From the NCBI RefSeq assembly GCF_001307295.1, contig NZ_CP012700.1, positions 623,001 through 687,000 on the forward strand: 64,000 nucleotides of DNA, read 5' to 3'. This document shows positions 28,772 through 39,021 of this stretch, piece by piece. The DNA comes from Sphingopyxis macrogoltabida (GTDB taxonomy: Bacteria > Pseudomonadota > Alphaproteobacteria > Sphingomonadales > Sphingomonadaceae). The translations under genes and the position numbers were made by a program. Position 1 is the first letter of the stretch. Every line of letters starts with the position of its first letter. The notes below the pieces were generated by a model. It made no database searches. It was not told where the DNA came from and saw nothing but the letters and a program-made list of their open reading frames with translations.

Positions 28772-30094
28772 ATGACGATGTTGGCGCGGCGACCCTGGGT
28801 AGGCCAAGCAAGCGAAGATCTGATCCAGAGCGTCGCTGCCAAGGTAGCCGGCAGTTCGTCGGATGCCGTCGATGCGCGGCTGGCGGAACTGGTCGAGGAA
28901 AATCGCCAGATTCACGACGTCGGCGCGATCAACCTCAATCCGGCGACGAACGCGATGAACCCGCGCGCCGAAGCGCTGCTCTCCAGCGGGCTCGGCAGCC
29001 GCCCCTCGCTTGGTTACCCGGGCGCGAAATATGAAATGGGGCTTGAGGCGATCGAGCAGATCGAAGTGCTGGCGGCCGAGGTCGCAGCCGAGGTCTTCGG
29101 CGCGAAATATGTCGAATTCCGCCTCGCGTCCGGCGCGATGGCCAACCTTTACACCTTCATGGCAACGTGCAAGCCCGGCGACGCGATCATCGCGCCGCCC
29201 GACACAATCGGCGGCCATGTCACGCACCACACCGCCGGCGCCGCGGGCCTTTACGGTCTGAAAGTGCACACCGCGCCCGTCGACGCCGATAATTTCACCG
29301 TCGACGTCGCGGCGCTCGCCGACCTGGCGCGGCAGGTGCGGCCGAAGCTGATCACGATCGGCGGCAGCCTCAACCTGTGGCACCATCCGATCCGCGAAAT
29401 CCGCGCGATCGCCGACGAGGTCGGGGCCTATGTCCTGTTCGACGCCGCGCACCTTTGCGGCATGATCGCCGGCAAGGCGTGGCAGCAGCCGCTCGAGGAG
29501 GGCGCGCATCTGATGGGATGCAGCACCTACAAGAGCCTCGGCGGACCGCCCTCGGGCCTGTTGATGACGAACGACGCGACGCTTGCCGAGCGGATCGACA
29601 AGATCGCCTATCCGGGTCTGACCGCGAATTTCGACGTCGCCAAGACCGCGTCGCTGGCGCTCGCGCTGCTCGACTGGAAGGAATATGGCGCTGCCTATGC
29701 CAAGGAAATGGCGGCGACGGCATCGACGCTGGCTGAATTGCTCGACGAGCAGGGCCTGCCGGTCTTCAAAACCTCGCGCGGTATCACCTCGTCGCAGCAG
29801 TTCGCCTTGCGCGCCGAAAGCTTCGGCGGCGGTCATCAGGGCGCGCTGCGCCTGCGCGAGGCGAATATCCTCGCCTCGGGCATCGGCCTGCCGATCGAGC
29901 CCGTTGCCGGCGGTTTCAACGGCCTCCGCATGGGAACGCCCGAAATAGTGCGCTGGGGCATGACCACCAACGATATGCCCGAACTGGCGAGCATCATCGT
30001 CGAAGCACTGACCGCCGACAATCCGGCGTCCGTTCGCGACCGCGCGACGGCGTTCCGCAAGAAGTTCCAGACGCTGCACTTCGTCCGCAACTAA
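28772..30094 (+). CDS. SHMT-like PLP-dependent aldolase or hydroxymethyltransferase
   Basis: The 440-residue protein belongs to fold-type I PLP enzymes with a serine hydroxymethyltransferase-like layout. The PLP lysine is K254 in CSTYKSLGGPPSGLLMTN, and the cofactor Asp-His pair is in LFDAAHLCGMIAG near 225. N-terminal NLNPATNAMNPRAEALLSSG and SLGYPGAKYEMG resemble SHMT. It is a divergent paralogue: true GlyA has STHKTLRGPRGG at the lysine. Likely reactions are retro-aldol cleavage of a beta-hydroxy amino acid or transfer to an alpha-methyl amino acid. The ATG at 28772 follows GAGGGGA. It is probably in one operon with the dioxygenase, and a terminator follows. Confidence 0.82.
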   Translation: MTMLARRPWVGQASEDLIQSVAAKVAGSSSDAVDARLAELVEENRQIHDVGAINLNPATNAMNPRAEALLSSGLGSRPSLGYPGAKYEMGLEAIEQIEVLAAEVAAEVFGAKYVEFRLASGAMANLYTFMATCKPGDAIIAPPDTIGGHVTHHTAGAAGLYGLKVHTAPVDADNFTVDVAALADLARQVRPKLITIGGSLNLWHHPIREIRAIADEVGAYVLFDAAHLCGMIAGKAWQQPLEEGAHLMGCSTYKSLGGPPSGLLMTNDATLAERIDKIAYPGLTANFDVAKTASLALALLDWKEYGAAYAKEMAATASTLAELLDEQGLPVFKTSRGITSSQQFALRAESFGGGHQGALRLREANILASGIGLPIEPVAGGFNGLRMGTPEIVRWGMTTNDMPELASIIVEALTADNPASVRDRATAFRKKFQTLHFVRN

Positions 30095-30123
30095 CCGGTC
30101 GTCTCCCGCAACCGGTCAAGAGT

Positions 30124-30161
30124 CGCCCCCGCGCCAGGTCTCTCCCCCAGGCGCGGGGGCG
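30124..30161 (+). terminator. Terminator hairpin after the SHMT-like gene
   Basis: CGCCCCCGCGCC (30124-30135) and GGCGCGGGGGCG (30150-30161) form a perfect 12-base stem followed by GTGCTTTTC. It closes the dioxygenase-SHMT-like unit. Confidence 0.75.
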
Positions 30162-30233
30162 GTGCTTTTCGGGGTGCAGCGTTGCCAACCCGAGCGCGGT
30201 GTGGCTTGGGTGGGGATATGCCGCTGGTTAAGT

Positions 30234-30323
30234 CGTCATCCCGGGCTTGACCCGGGACCCGCCTTCCTTCTTCCGACGCCGGATCAAAGAAAAGGCAGGC
30301 CCCGGGTCAAGTCCGGGGTGACG
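30234..30323. repeat. Sphingomonad-type palindromic intergenic repeat
   Basis: CGTCATCCCGGGCTTGACCC on the left and its near inverted copy on the right (ending GGGTCAAGTCCGGGGTGACG) flank an internal segment with CCTTCTT and AAGAAAAGG. Related GTCATCCCGG elements are frequent in sphingomonad genomes from general knowledge, and a short relative occurs near 63920. It lies between two genes converging at this point. Confidence 0.7.
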
Positions 30324-30388
30324 AAGAGGGACGTGTCTGCTTTCGGCCGGAAACCGACGTCCATGGCGTGTTCGCAGCGCCCGGCGGT

Positions 30389-31282
30389 TCAGGCGACGCC
30401 CGGCCTCGCCTGTTCGAGAAGCCAGTCGACGAAGGTTTGCGCCGCGGCGGTCAGCGGGGTCGCTGTCTTCGTCAGCAGGTAGAATTGGTTCGTCGATGGC
30501 ACCCGTCTGTCCGACAGCGTCTGCAACTGCCCAGTTTTCAGCAATTCGCCGAGCAGCGCGGTATGGCCGATCATGAAGCCGCGCCCCTGCAATGTGGCAT
30601 CGACCGTCATCGAATAGAGCGAAAAGGTCTGGGTCTTCAGCGCCTTTGGCGCGGTCGAGCCGGTGCGCGCGATCCAGTCGGCAAAGTCATGCTCCCAATA
30701 GGGATCGATCATCAGCGACGCGCCGACGGGCAGGCCCTGTTCGTCGAACGTCGCGCTTTCGATCAGCTTGGGGCTCGCCACGGGAACCAGTTCATCGAAG
30801 AAGAGCTCGCGATAGTCGCAGCCGGGGAAGGGCGGCTTGCCGTAGCGGATCGCCATGTCGAAGTTCGAGGTGCGCAGGTCGATGATCGTCGGGTCGGCCC
30901 AGATTTCGACGGTCGTGTTCGTTTCGAGCGCGTGAAATTCCTCCATCCGCGGGCCGAGCCAGAGCTGAGCCAGCGACGGCAGCATGGTGACGCGCACCGA
31001 CTTCGATGTGCTGGTCGACGTAATCTCGCGCGTTGCGGTGGTGAGCTGGTCGAGCGCCGGGGCAACCCGTTGCGCATAGCGTTTCCCAGCCTCGGTGAGC
31101 TTTACACCCTGCGGGTAGCGCTGGAACAGGTCGATACGCAGAAAGGCTTCGAGCGCTTTGATCCGCTGGCTCACGGCGCCCGGGGTGACGCCTAGACGGG
31201 CTGCCGCTAGGGCGAAGCTCTCGGTCGCGGCCGTTTCAGCGAAGACGCGCAGCCAGTCGAGATTGGGCGTTTCTCGCAGCAT
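30389..31282 (-). CDS. LysR family transcriptional regulator (GcvA-like), paralogue A
   Basis: LysR regulators activate divergent or nearby genes when bound by a small ligand. The 297-residue protein has the winged helix-turn-helix (NLDWLRVFAETAATESFALA, GVTPGAVSQRIKALEAFLRI, LFQRYPQGVKLTEAGKRYAQ) and a periplasmic-binding-like sensor (IEIWADP-type strand as VEIWADPTIIDLRTSNFD). It is clearly homologous over its full length to the LysR at 60935-61834. I chose the ATG at 31282 by aligning the two; the ribosome site is weak and a longer frame exists to 31357. It is divergent from a TonB receptor, with palindromes between them. Confidence 0.9.
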   Translation of the reverse strand: MLRETPNLDWLRVFAETAATESFALAAARLGVTPGAVSQRIKALEAFLRIDLFQRYPQGVKLTEAGKRYAQRVAPALDQLTTATREITSTSTSKSVRVTMLPSLAQLWLGPRMEEFHALETNTTVEIWADPTIIDLRTSNFDMAIRYGKPPFPGCDYRELFFDELVPVASPKLIESATFDEQGLPVGASLMIDPYWEHDFADWIARTGSTAPKALKTQTFSLYSMTVDATLQGRGFMIGHTALLGELLKTGQLQTLSDRRVPSTNQFYLLTKTATPLTAAAQTFVDWLLEQARPGVA

Positions 31283-31410
31283 CAGCAGACCTGCCGCTTC
31301 GATATGTGATGGATCATTTTCTACCTTCCCCGATTCCCGATTGGCTCGGTTCATCAACAGGCTGGTCTACAGAAGTGAAACCGTCTGTCGACATGGCCAA
31401 TTCTGGGGGA

Positions 31411-31433
31411 GACACCTAGATTTTCTGGGTGTC
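31411..31433. promoter_or_regulatory. Near-perfect palindrome upstream of LysR paralogue A
   Basis: GACACCTAGA and TCTGGGTGTC flank TTT, giving 10-base arms with a single mismatch. It lies about 130 bases upstream of the LysR start, a typical place for an autoregulatory site. Assignment is inference. Confidence 0.5.
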
Positions 31434-31510
31434 CGCATTTTGAACCTGCGCGTCTTGAGGAATGCAGGTGTCAGGAACGAGGATCAGAACAGCTACCCCT
31501 GTGCGCCAGC

Positions 31511-31534
31511 ATTATTGGTTTGCTCAGGCAAACC
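31511..31534. promoter_or_regulatory. Candidate LysR operator with perfect GGTTTGC palindrome
   Basis: GGTTTGC-TCAG-GCAAACC (31517-31534) is a perfect 7-4-7 palindrome preceded by ATTATT. The 13-base prefix ATTATTGGTTTGC is repeated exactly at 27792-27804 before the dioxygenase gene. The location in the LysR/TonB divergent region fits a regulator binding site. Confidence 0.6.
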
Positions 31535-31777
31535 GAAACATTCCTAATTGGGCTCGCGCCCGGTTCGCCGCGCGCCGCCCAGCTCGATGCCGCGGGCCAA
31601 ATAAAAAAGAAAAATTTGCGTTCTTCAAAACATGAAACCGATAGGAGGCATTTTCAGCATAATTTGAATTTATATTATAAAATAATAATAAAATATAACT
31701 TCAGAATTAGTTCTTAAATAGTGATGATAATTGCGGGAACTATTTTGACGTAAATATTTAAAATTTAAGGGGTTGCC

Positions 31778-34099
<2,322 letters not shown>

Positions 34100-34181
34100 T
34101 CGTGGCGCATCGGGTCCTCTCAAGGCCGATGCTTGCCGATGCAGGTGCCGGTGCCTTCGGGCGCCGGCATTTGTCTTTGCG

Positions 34182-35747
34182 ATGAACCGCCGCGAACTCC
34201 TCTTTGCGGCCGCGGCAGCGGCGGGTGGGGGGCAGTCGCTTCTGGCGTCCCGGTCCGGTGCCGCTGCGCTGGACAAGCCGGCAGGCGATCCTGCCGATCT
34301 GACGATTGCCGAAGCGGCAGGTGCGATCCGCGCCGGTACGCTGACGGCCAGCGATCTGACGAAGGCCTGCCTTGGCCGGATCGACGCCCGCAACCCGCGG
34401 ATCAATGCGATCATCACGCCGATGCGCGAACAGGCGCTGGCGCAGGCGGCGGCGCTCGACGCAGAGGCGCGCACGGGGCGCTTTCGTTCGGCGCTGCACG
34501 GCGTGCCGATCGCGCTCAAGGATAATATCGATACCGCCGACGCGCCGACGACCAACGCCAGCGCGCTGCTGAAAGATCATGTGCCCGCGAAGGATGCGCA
34601 TGTCGTGCGGCGGTTGCGCGAGGCGGGTGCGATCATCGTCGCTAAGGCCAATCTCGCCGAATTTGCGGTCAGCCCGACCAACGCGACCTCACATTACGGC
34701 CCGGTGCGCAACCCGTGGAGCGAGGACCATGTCTCGGGTGGATCGTCTGGCGGTTCGGGAGCGGCGGTCGCGGCGGGCATGTGTTTCGGCGCGCTCGGCA
34801 CCGACAGCGGCGGGTCGGTGCGCATCCCGTCGGCATGGTGCGGCGTGGTCGGGCTGAAACCGACCGCGGGGCTGGTCTCGAACGGCGGCGCCGGCCCGGG
34901 CATCGCGATCCTCGACACCATCGGCCCGATCGCGCGGACGGTCGAGGATGTGTCGTTACTGCTCGGGGCGATGACCGGCTATGATCCGTTCGATCCCGCG
35001 AGCGTCGAGCGGCCGCGCGAAGATTATGCCGCGGTGCCGGGCCGTCCGGTCTCGGCGCTGCGTATCGGCGTCCCGCGACGTCCCTTCTTCGACGGGCTCG
35101 ATCCCGAGGTTGCGGGTGCGGTCGATACCGCTCTCAAGACCCTCGCGACGATCGCCGGCAGCATCCGCGACGTCGACTTCCGATGGGGCGACCTGCCCGA
35201 AGGTGCGTTCACCGCGCCCGACCTGCTGAGCTACCATAGCCGCCCGTTCGCCGAGCGGCCCGACGCGTATCAGACGCGGACGCGCAACATCATGCAGATG
35301 CTGACCGAAATGCTCGACGATCCGAAAGGCGGTTCCCCGTCGCACAAGCTGGGAGAGCATGTCGCCATGATCCGTTCGATCGCGCAGCGCCAGCGGACGA
35401 TCGACGCGGCATTCGACGGCTTCGACATCCTGGTGTTGCCGACGACCAAGACTTTGCCGCCAACGGTGACGGCTGCCGTCGCGTCCGAATATGGCCCCGG
35501 CGTCGAGCCGCTGTTCTCGATCGAGAACACGATGATCTTCAATCTCGTCGGGCTGCCGGCGCTCAGCGTGCCGTGCGGGCTATCGAAGGACGGCTTGCCG
35601 ATCGGGATGACGATCGCCGGACCACGGTTCAGCGAGGTGACCTTGCTGGCGCTCGGCGCCGCCTATGAACGCCGCGCTGGCTGGCGCGGGAGCCGCCCGG
35701 TCGGGCGGGACGGACGAAACAATCCGGTTGGACGAGGAGAGGGATGA
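34182..35747 (+). CDS. Amidase with Tat-type signal
   Basis: Amidase-signature enzymes hydrolyse carboxamide or aryl-amide bonds with a Ser-Ser-Lys triad. The 521-residue protein starts MNRRELLFAAAAAAGG, a twin-arginine-like signal that suggests export in folded form. Catalytic residues seen are K113 (LKDNIDT), the cis-Ser in HVSGGSSGGSGAAVAAG near 188 and the nucleophile S212 in GTDSGGSVRIPSA. I chose the ATG at 34182 because the upstream frame overlaps the receptor stop and lacks a signal; the ribosome site is weak. The stop overlaps the start of the dipeptidase gene (ATGA), so the two are coupled. Confidence 0.9.
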   Translation: MNRRELLFAAAAAAGGGQSLLASRSGAAALDKPAGDPADLTIAEAAGAIRAGTLTASDLTKACLGRIDARNPRINAIITPMREQALAQAAALDAEARTGRFRSALHGVPIALKDNIDTADAPTTNASALLKDHVPAKDAHVVRRLREAGAIIVAKANLAEFAVSPTNATSHYGPVRNPWSEDHVSGGSSGGSGAAVAAGMCFGALGTDSGGSVRIPSAWCGVVGLKPTAGLVSNGGAGPGIAILDTIGPIARTVEDVSLLLGAMTGYDPFDPASVERPREDYAAVPGRPVSALRIGVPRRPFFDGLDPEVAGAVDTALKTLATIAGSIRDVDFRWGDLPEGAFTAPDLLSYHSRPFAERPDAYQTRTRNIMQMLTEMLDDPKGGSPSHKLGEHVAMIRSIAQRQRTIDAAFDGFDILVLPTTKTLPPTVTAAVASEYGPGVEPLFSIENTMIFNLVGLPALSVPCGLSKDGLPIGMTIAGPRFSEVTLLALGAAYERRAGWRGSRPVGRDGRNNPVGRGEG

Positions 35748-36841
35748 TGAATCGCAGGGAAGCATTCATGGCAGGGCTGGGCGCGGCGGCGGCGTTCGCG
35801 GCGCCGGGCGCGCTGGCGCAGGCCCGGCGCGCGAGCGTGCAGGACGCGCGCAAGCTGCAGGATTCAGCGCCGTTGGTCGAAGGTCTCGACGGTTCGACGC
35901 TCAACGACGAATATCTCGCCAAGCTGGAGGCCGCCGGTCTCGACGTGATTTGCCAGAGCCGGGGCGGGTTCGACAGCTTCGTCGAACTGCATAATTTTCT
36001 CGACCGGCATCCGGACCGGATCGTCCAGGCGCTCACCGTTCGCGACATCCGCGACGCGAACCAGGCGGGCAAGATCGCGCATGTGTCGGGCTGGCAATCG
36101 GCCGAATTTCTGGTGCGCGACGGCGACCCGGTCATGCCCGCGATCGGCAATCTGCGCGGCTACAAGCAGCTTGGTCTGCGCATCGTCGGTCTCGTCTACA
36201 ATGTCGCGGGCCCGTTCGGCGGCGGATCGCTCGACCCCGATGTCGGCCTGACCCGCGCGGGGAAGCGGCTGGTCGAGGAAATCCACAAAGAGCGGCTGGT
36301 GCTCGACGTTGGCGGGCATACGGCGGAGGCGACCTCGTTCGGGGCGCTCGAAATCTCGAAGGGCATGCCGGTCATCTGCTCGCACACCAATTTGCGCTCG
36401 AAGGTCGATAATGCGCGCAACATGACCGACAAGCTGATCGAAGCGATCGCCGCGACCGGCGGCGTGATCGGGCTGACCAAGGTCAATGATTTCCACGCCC
36501 GCGTGCGCAATTCGCCTGAGCCGGTGACGGCGCAGGTCGGGATCGAAAAGCATCTCGACCAATATGACTATATGAAGAAGCTCGTCGGCGTCGATCATAT
36601 CGCGCTCGGTTCCGACTTCATGTGGGGTCGCAAGGATCTGGTCGCGATCATCCCCGAACTGTGGCCGGGCGATGTCTACAGCAACAATCCGCCCTGGTTC
36701 ATGGTCAAGGATACCGAAACAGTGACCGAATATCCCAATGTTACCAAGGGGCTGATGGAACGCGGCTGGACCGACGAGGAAATTCACAAGGTGCTCGGCG
36801 GCAATCTGCTGCGCGTGTTCGAAAAGGTGTGGGGCGCCTGA
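35744..36841 (+). CDS. M19 (membrane dipeptidase)-like protein with altered metal site, Tat-type signal
   Basis: The 365-residue protein begins MMNRREAFMAGLGAAAAFAA, another twin-arginine-like signal. It resembles renal dipeptidase: LDVGGHTAEATSFGALEISK, the metal-site PVICSHTNLRSKVDNARN and DHIALGSDFMWG. Known M19 enzymes bind two zinc ions with an N-terminal His-x-Asp, a Glu, two His and an Asp. Here the N-terminal HxD is not present (LVEGLDGSTLND instead), and the Glu region reads VSGWQSAE, so metal binding and activity may differ. M19 enzymes split dipeptides with D- or dehydro-amino acids and some beta-lactams. It is coupled to the amidase by an ATGA overlap. Confidence 0.82.
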   Translation: MMNRREAFMAGLGAAAAFAAPGALAQARRASVQDARKLQDSAPLVEGLDGSTLNDEYLAKLEAAGLDVICQSRGGFDSFVELHNFLDRHPDRIVQALTVRDIRDANQAGKIAHVSGWQSAEFLVRDGDPVMPAIGNLRGYKQLGLRIVGLVYNVAGPFGGGSLDPDVGLTRAGKRLVEEIHKERLVLDVGGHTAEATSFGALEISKGMPVICSHTNLRSKVDNARNMTDKLIEAIAATGGVIGLTKVNDFHARVRNSPEPVTAQVGIEKHLDQYDYMKKLVGVDHIALGSDFMWGRKDLVAIIPELWPGDVYSNNPPWFMVKDTETVTEYPNVTKGLMERGWTDEEIHKVLGGNLLRVFEKVWGA

Positions 36842-36880
36842 TCGCTCCGTTGCAATAAACAGAAAACAGTTGGGGGCATT

Positions 36881-38971
36881 ATGAAGATCCTGTCGGGCCG
36901 GGGAAAATATTTCGTCATCGCGGCGGCGCTCGTCGTCGCGGCGATCATTATCAGCCAGCTTGTCTCGTTCGGGGCGCGCAAGGGGGCGGAGGGCGTCGAT
37001 CAGCAACGTTTGCTGAATGCCGCGGCCGAGCCAGCGAACTGGCTGGCGCACGGCGGAACTTTTTCCGAACAGAGGTATAGCGCGCTCGACCAGATCAACG
37101 CTGGAAACGCGGCGAAGCTCGGTCTTGCCTGGACGTTCGAATTCGACACCAATCGCGGACAGGAAGCGACGCCCATCGTCGTCGATGGTGTCATCTATAC
37201 CTCGACCGCTTGGTCGAAGGTCTATGCGCTCGACGGCAAGACCGGCAAGGAGCTCTGGCACTTCGATCCGAAAGTCGATGGCGACCGCGCCGTCTATGGC
37301 TGCTGCGACGTCGTTAACCGCGGCGTTGCGGTGTGGAAGGGGAAGGTCTTCGTTGCTACCTTCGATGGTCGGCTGATCGCGGTCGATGCGAAGACCGGCA
37401 AGCAGATATGGTCGGCGCAGACGACCGACAATTCAAAACCCTATACGATTACCGGCGCGCCGCGCGTGTTCAAGGACAAGGTGATCATTGGCAACGGCGG
37501 CGCCGAGCTGGGCGTGCGCGGTTACGTCACCGCCTATGACACCGAAACGGGCAAGCTCGTCTGGCGTTTCTACACCGTGCCGGGCGACCCGGCGAAAGGC
37601 CCCGACGGCGCCGCGTCCGACCCCATCATGGCGACGGCAGTGAAAAGCTGGGCCGGCAAATGGTATGATTATGGCGGCGGCGGCACCGTCTGGGATTCGA
37701 TCGTCTACGACCCCGATTTCGATCAGGTCTATCTGGGCGTCGGCAACGGCTCGCCGTGGAACCGGCGGGTGCGGTCGGACGGCAAGGGCGATAATCTGTT
37801 CCTCGCCTCGATCGTCGCGGTCGACGCCGATACCGGCAAGTATAAATGGCATTATCAGGGATCGCCGGGCGATAGCTGGGACTATACGCATACCCAGCAG
37901 ATGATGCTTGCGACGCTGCCGGTTGGCGGCAAGGAGCGCAAGGTGTTGATGCAGGCGCCGAAGAACGGCTTCTTCTATGTCATCGACCGCGAAACCGGGA
38001 AGCTTGTGTCGGCCAAGCCTTTTGTCAGGCAGAGCTGGGTCGATCATATCGACCTTAAGACCGGCCGTCCGGTGATGAGCGCCAACGCTTATTATGAAGA
38101 CGGCGTGAAGATGATCGAGCCTGCATCGGTCGGCGGTCACAACTGGCAGCCGATGTCGTACAGCCCGCGCACCGGCCTCGTCTATATCCCGACCGTGCAG
38201 TGGAGCCTGAAATATGATCAGGACCCGGCGTATAAATTTCGCCCCGGACGGCTCAATATCGGCGCGCAGGTCTTGCTCAACGAGAAGGACCCGAATGGCT
38301 CGGGTGCGCTGATCGCGTGGGATCCGGTGAAGCAGCGTGAAGTCTGGCGCGTCGAGCAGCCCGAGATGATCAACGGCGGCACGCTGGCGACCGCGGGCGA
38401 CCTTGTCTTTGCGGGCAATGCGCATGGCGAGTTCACGGCGTTCGGCGCGAAGGACGGCAAGAAGCTCTGGACCTACAAGCAGCCGGTCGGGATCATGGCC
38501 GGGCCGGTCAGCTACAGCATCGACGGCGAGCAATATGTCGCGGTGCTGGTCGGCAAGGGCGGCGGCGCGATGGGGATTCCCGACACCAAAAGGCCGCGCC
38601 TGCCGCAGCCGAACGGACGGATCATGGTGTTCAAGCTCGGCGGCAATGCCGCCTGGCCGAAGCAGGACCTGACCCCGGCGCCCGCCAATCCGCCCAAGGA
38701 ACGCTTCGCAGCCGACAAGGTCAACGCCGGCGCGATCGTCTATGGCGAAAATTGCGCCGCCTGCCACGAAGGCCTTGCCGCACCGGACCTGCGCCGGTCG
38801 GGCGCGCTCGCCGACGCTGCGGTCTGGAAGAGCATCGTCATCGACGGTGCACTCAAGGACAATGGCATGGTGAGCTTCGCGCGCTGGATTACCCCCGAAC
38901 AGGCCGAAACCATCCGCGCCTATATGGGCGAACAGGCGCGCCTGCTGCAGCAGGAAGAAGCGAAGAAATGA
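36881..38971 (+). CDS. PQQ-dependent quinohaemoprotein dehydrogenase A
   Basis: These periplasmic enzymes oxidise alcohols with PQQ and pass electrons to a haem c. The 696-residue protein has an N-terminal membrane anchor or signal (FVIAAALVVAAIIISQL), an eight-bladed propeller (WSKVYALDGKTGKELWHFDP; MQAPKNGFFYVIDRETGKL), adjacent cysteines in VYGCCDVVNRG near 142 as in PQQ enzymes, the likely catalytic Asp in DSWDYTHTQ near 331, and a C-terminal cytochrome c with CAACH near 625. It resembles type II alcohol dehydrogenases. The PQQ biosynthesis genes are not in this window. A homologous enzyme is encoded at 45086-47179. Its placement next to hydrolases suggests oxidation of a released alcohol. 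Confidence 0.9.
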   Translation: MKILSGRGKYFVIAAALVVAAIIISQLVSFGARKGAEGVDQQRLLNAAAEPANWLAHGGTFSEQRYSALDQINAGNAAKLGLAWTFEFDTNRGQEATPIVVDGVIYTSTAWSKVYALDGKTGKELWHFDPKVDGDRAVYGCCDVVNRGVAVWKGKVFVATFDGRLIAVDAKTGKQIWSAQTTDNSKPYTITGAPRVFKDKVIIGNGGAELGVRGYVTAYDTETGKLVWRFYTVPGDPAKGPDGAASDPIMATAVKSWAGKWYDYGGGGTVWDSIVYDPDFDQVYLGVGNGSPWNRRVRSDGKGDNLFLASIVAVDADTGKYKWHYQGSPGDSWDYTHTQQMMLATLPVGGKERKVLMQAPKNGFFYVIDRETGKLVSAKPFVRQSWVDHIDLKTGRPVMSANAYYEDGVKMIEPASVGGHNWQPMSYSPRTGLVYIPTVQWSLKYDQDPAYKFRPGRLNIGAQVLLNEKDPNGSGALIAWDPVKQREVWRVEQPEMINGGTLATAGDLVFAGNAHGEFTAFGAKDGKKLWTYKQPVGIMAGPVSYSIDGEQYVAVLVGKGGGAMGIPDTKRPRLPQPNGRIMVFKLGGNAAWPKQDLTPAPANPPKERFAADKVNAGAIVYGENCAACHEGLAAPDLRRSGALADAAVWKSIVIDGALKDNGMVSFARWITPEQAETIRAYMGEQARLLQQEEAKK

Positions 38972-39021
38972 CCGGCGGTCGCGCTCGGCCGCAGTGACAT
39001 CGTATAAACGGGAGATTGATC

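Larger units (their letters stand above)
31283..31777. other. 495-base divergent control region, AT-rich at its right end
   Basis: This region separates the LysR gene from the TonB receptor and contains no convincing gene. From left to right it holds a 23-base near-perfect palindrome (31411-31433), the perfect GGTTTGC palindrome (31517-31534), and an AT-dominated stretch from about 31600 to 31775 that contrasts sharply with the GC-rich coding regions. The AT-rich part contains TAATTTGAATTT (31660-31671) and ATTATAAAATAATAATAAAA, and probably carries the receptor promoter. Confidence 0.7.

Noticed and set aside
31632..31667. Eleven-codon leader peptide (ATGAAACCG to TGA) before the third receptor
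   Set aside because: An ATG and a nearby AGGAGG are present, but the AGGAGG lies inside the frame, not before it, and no attenuator structure follows.
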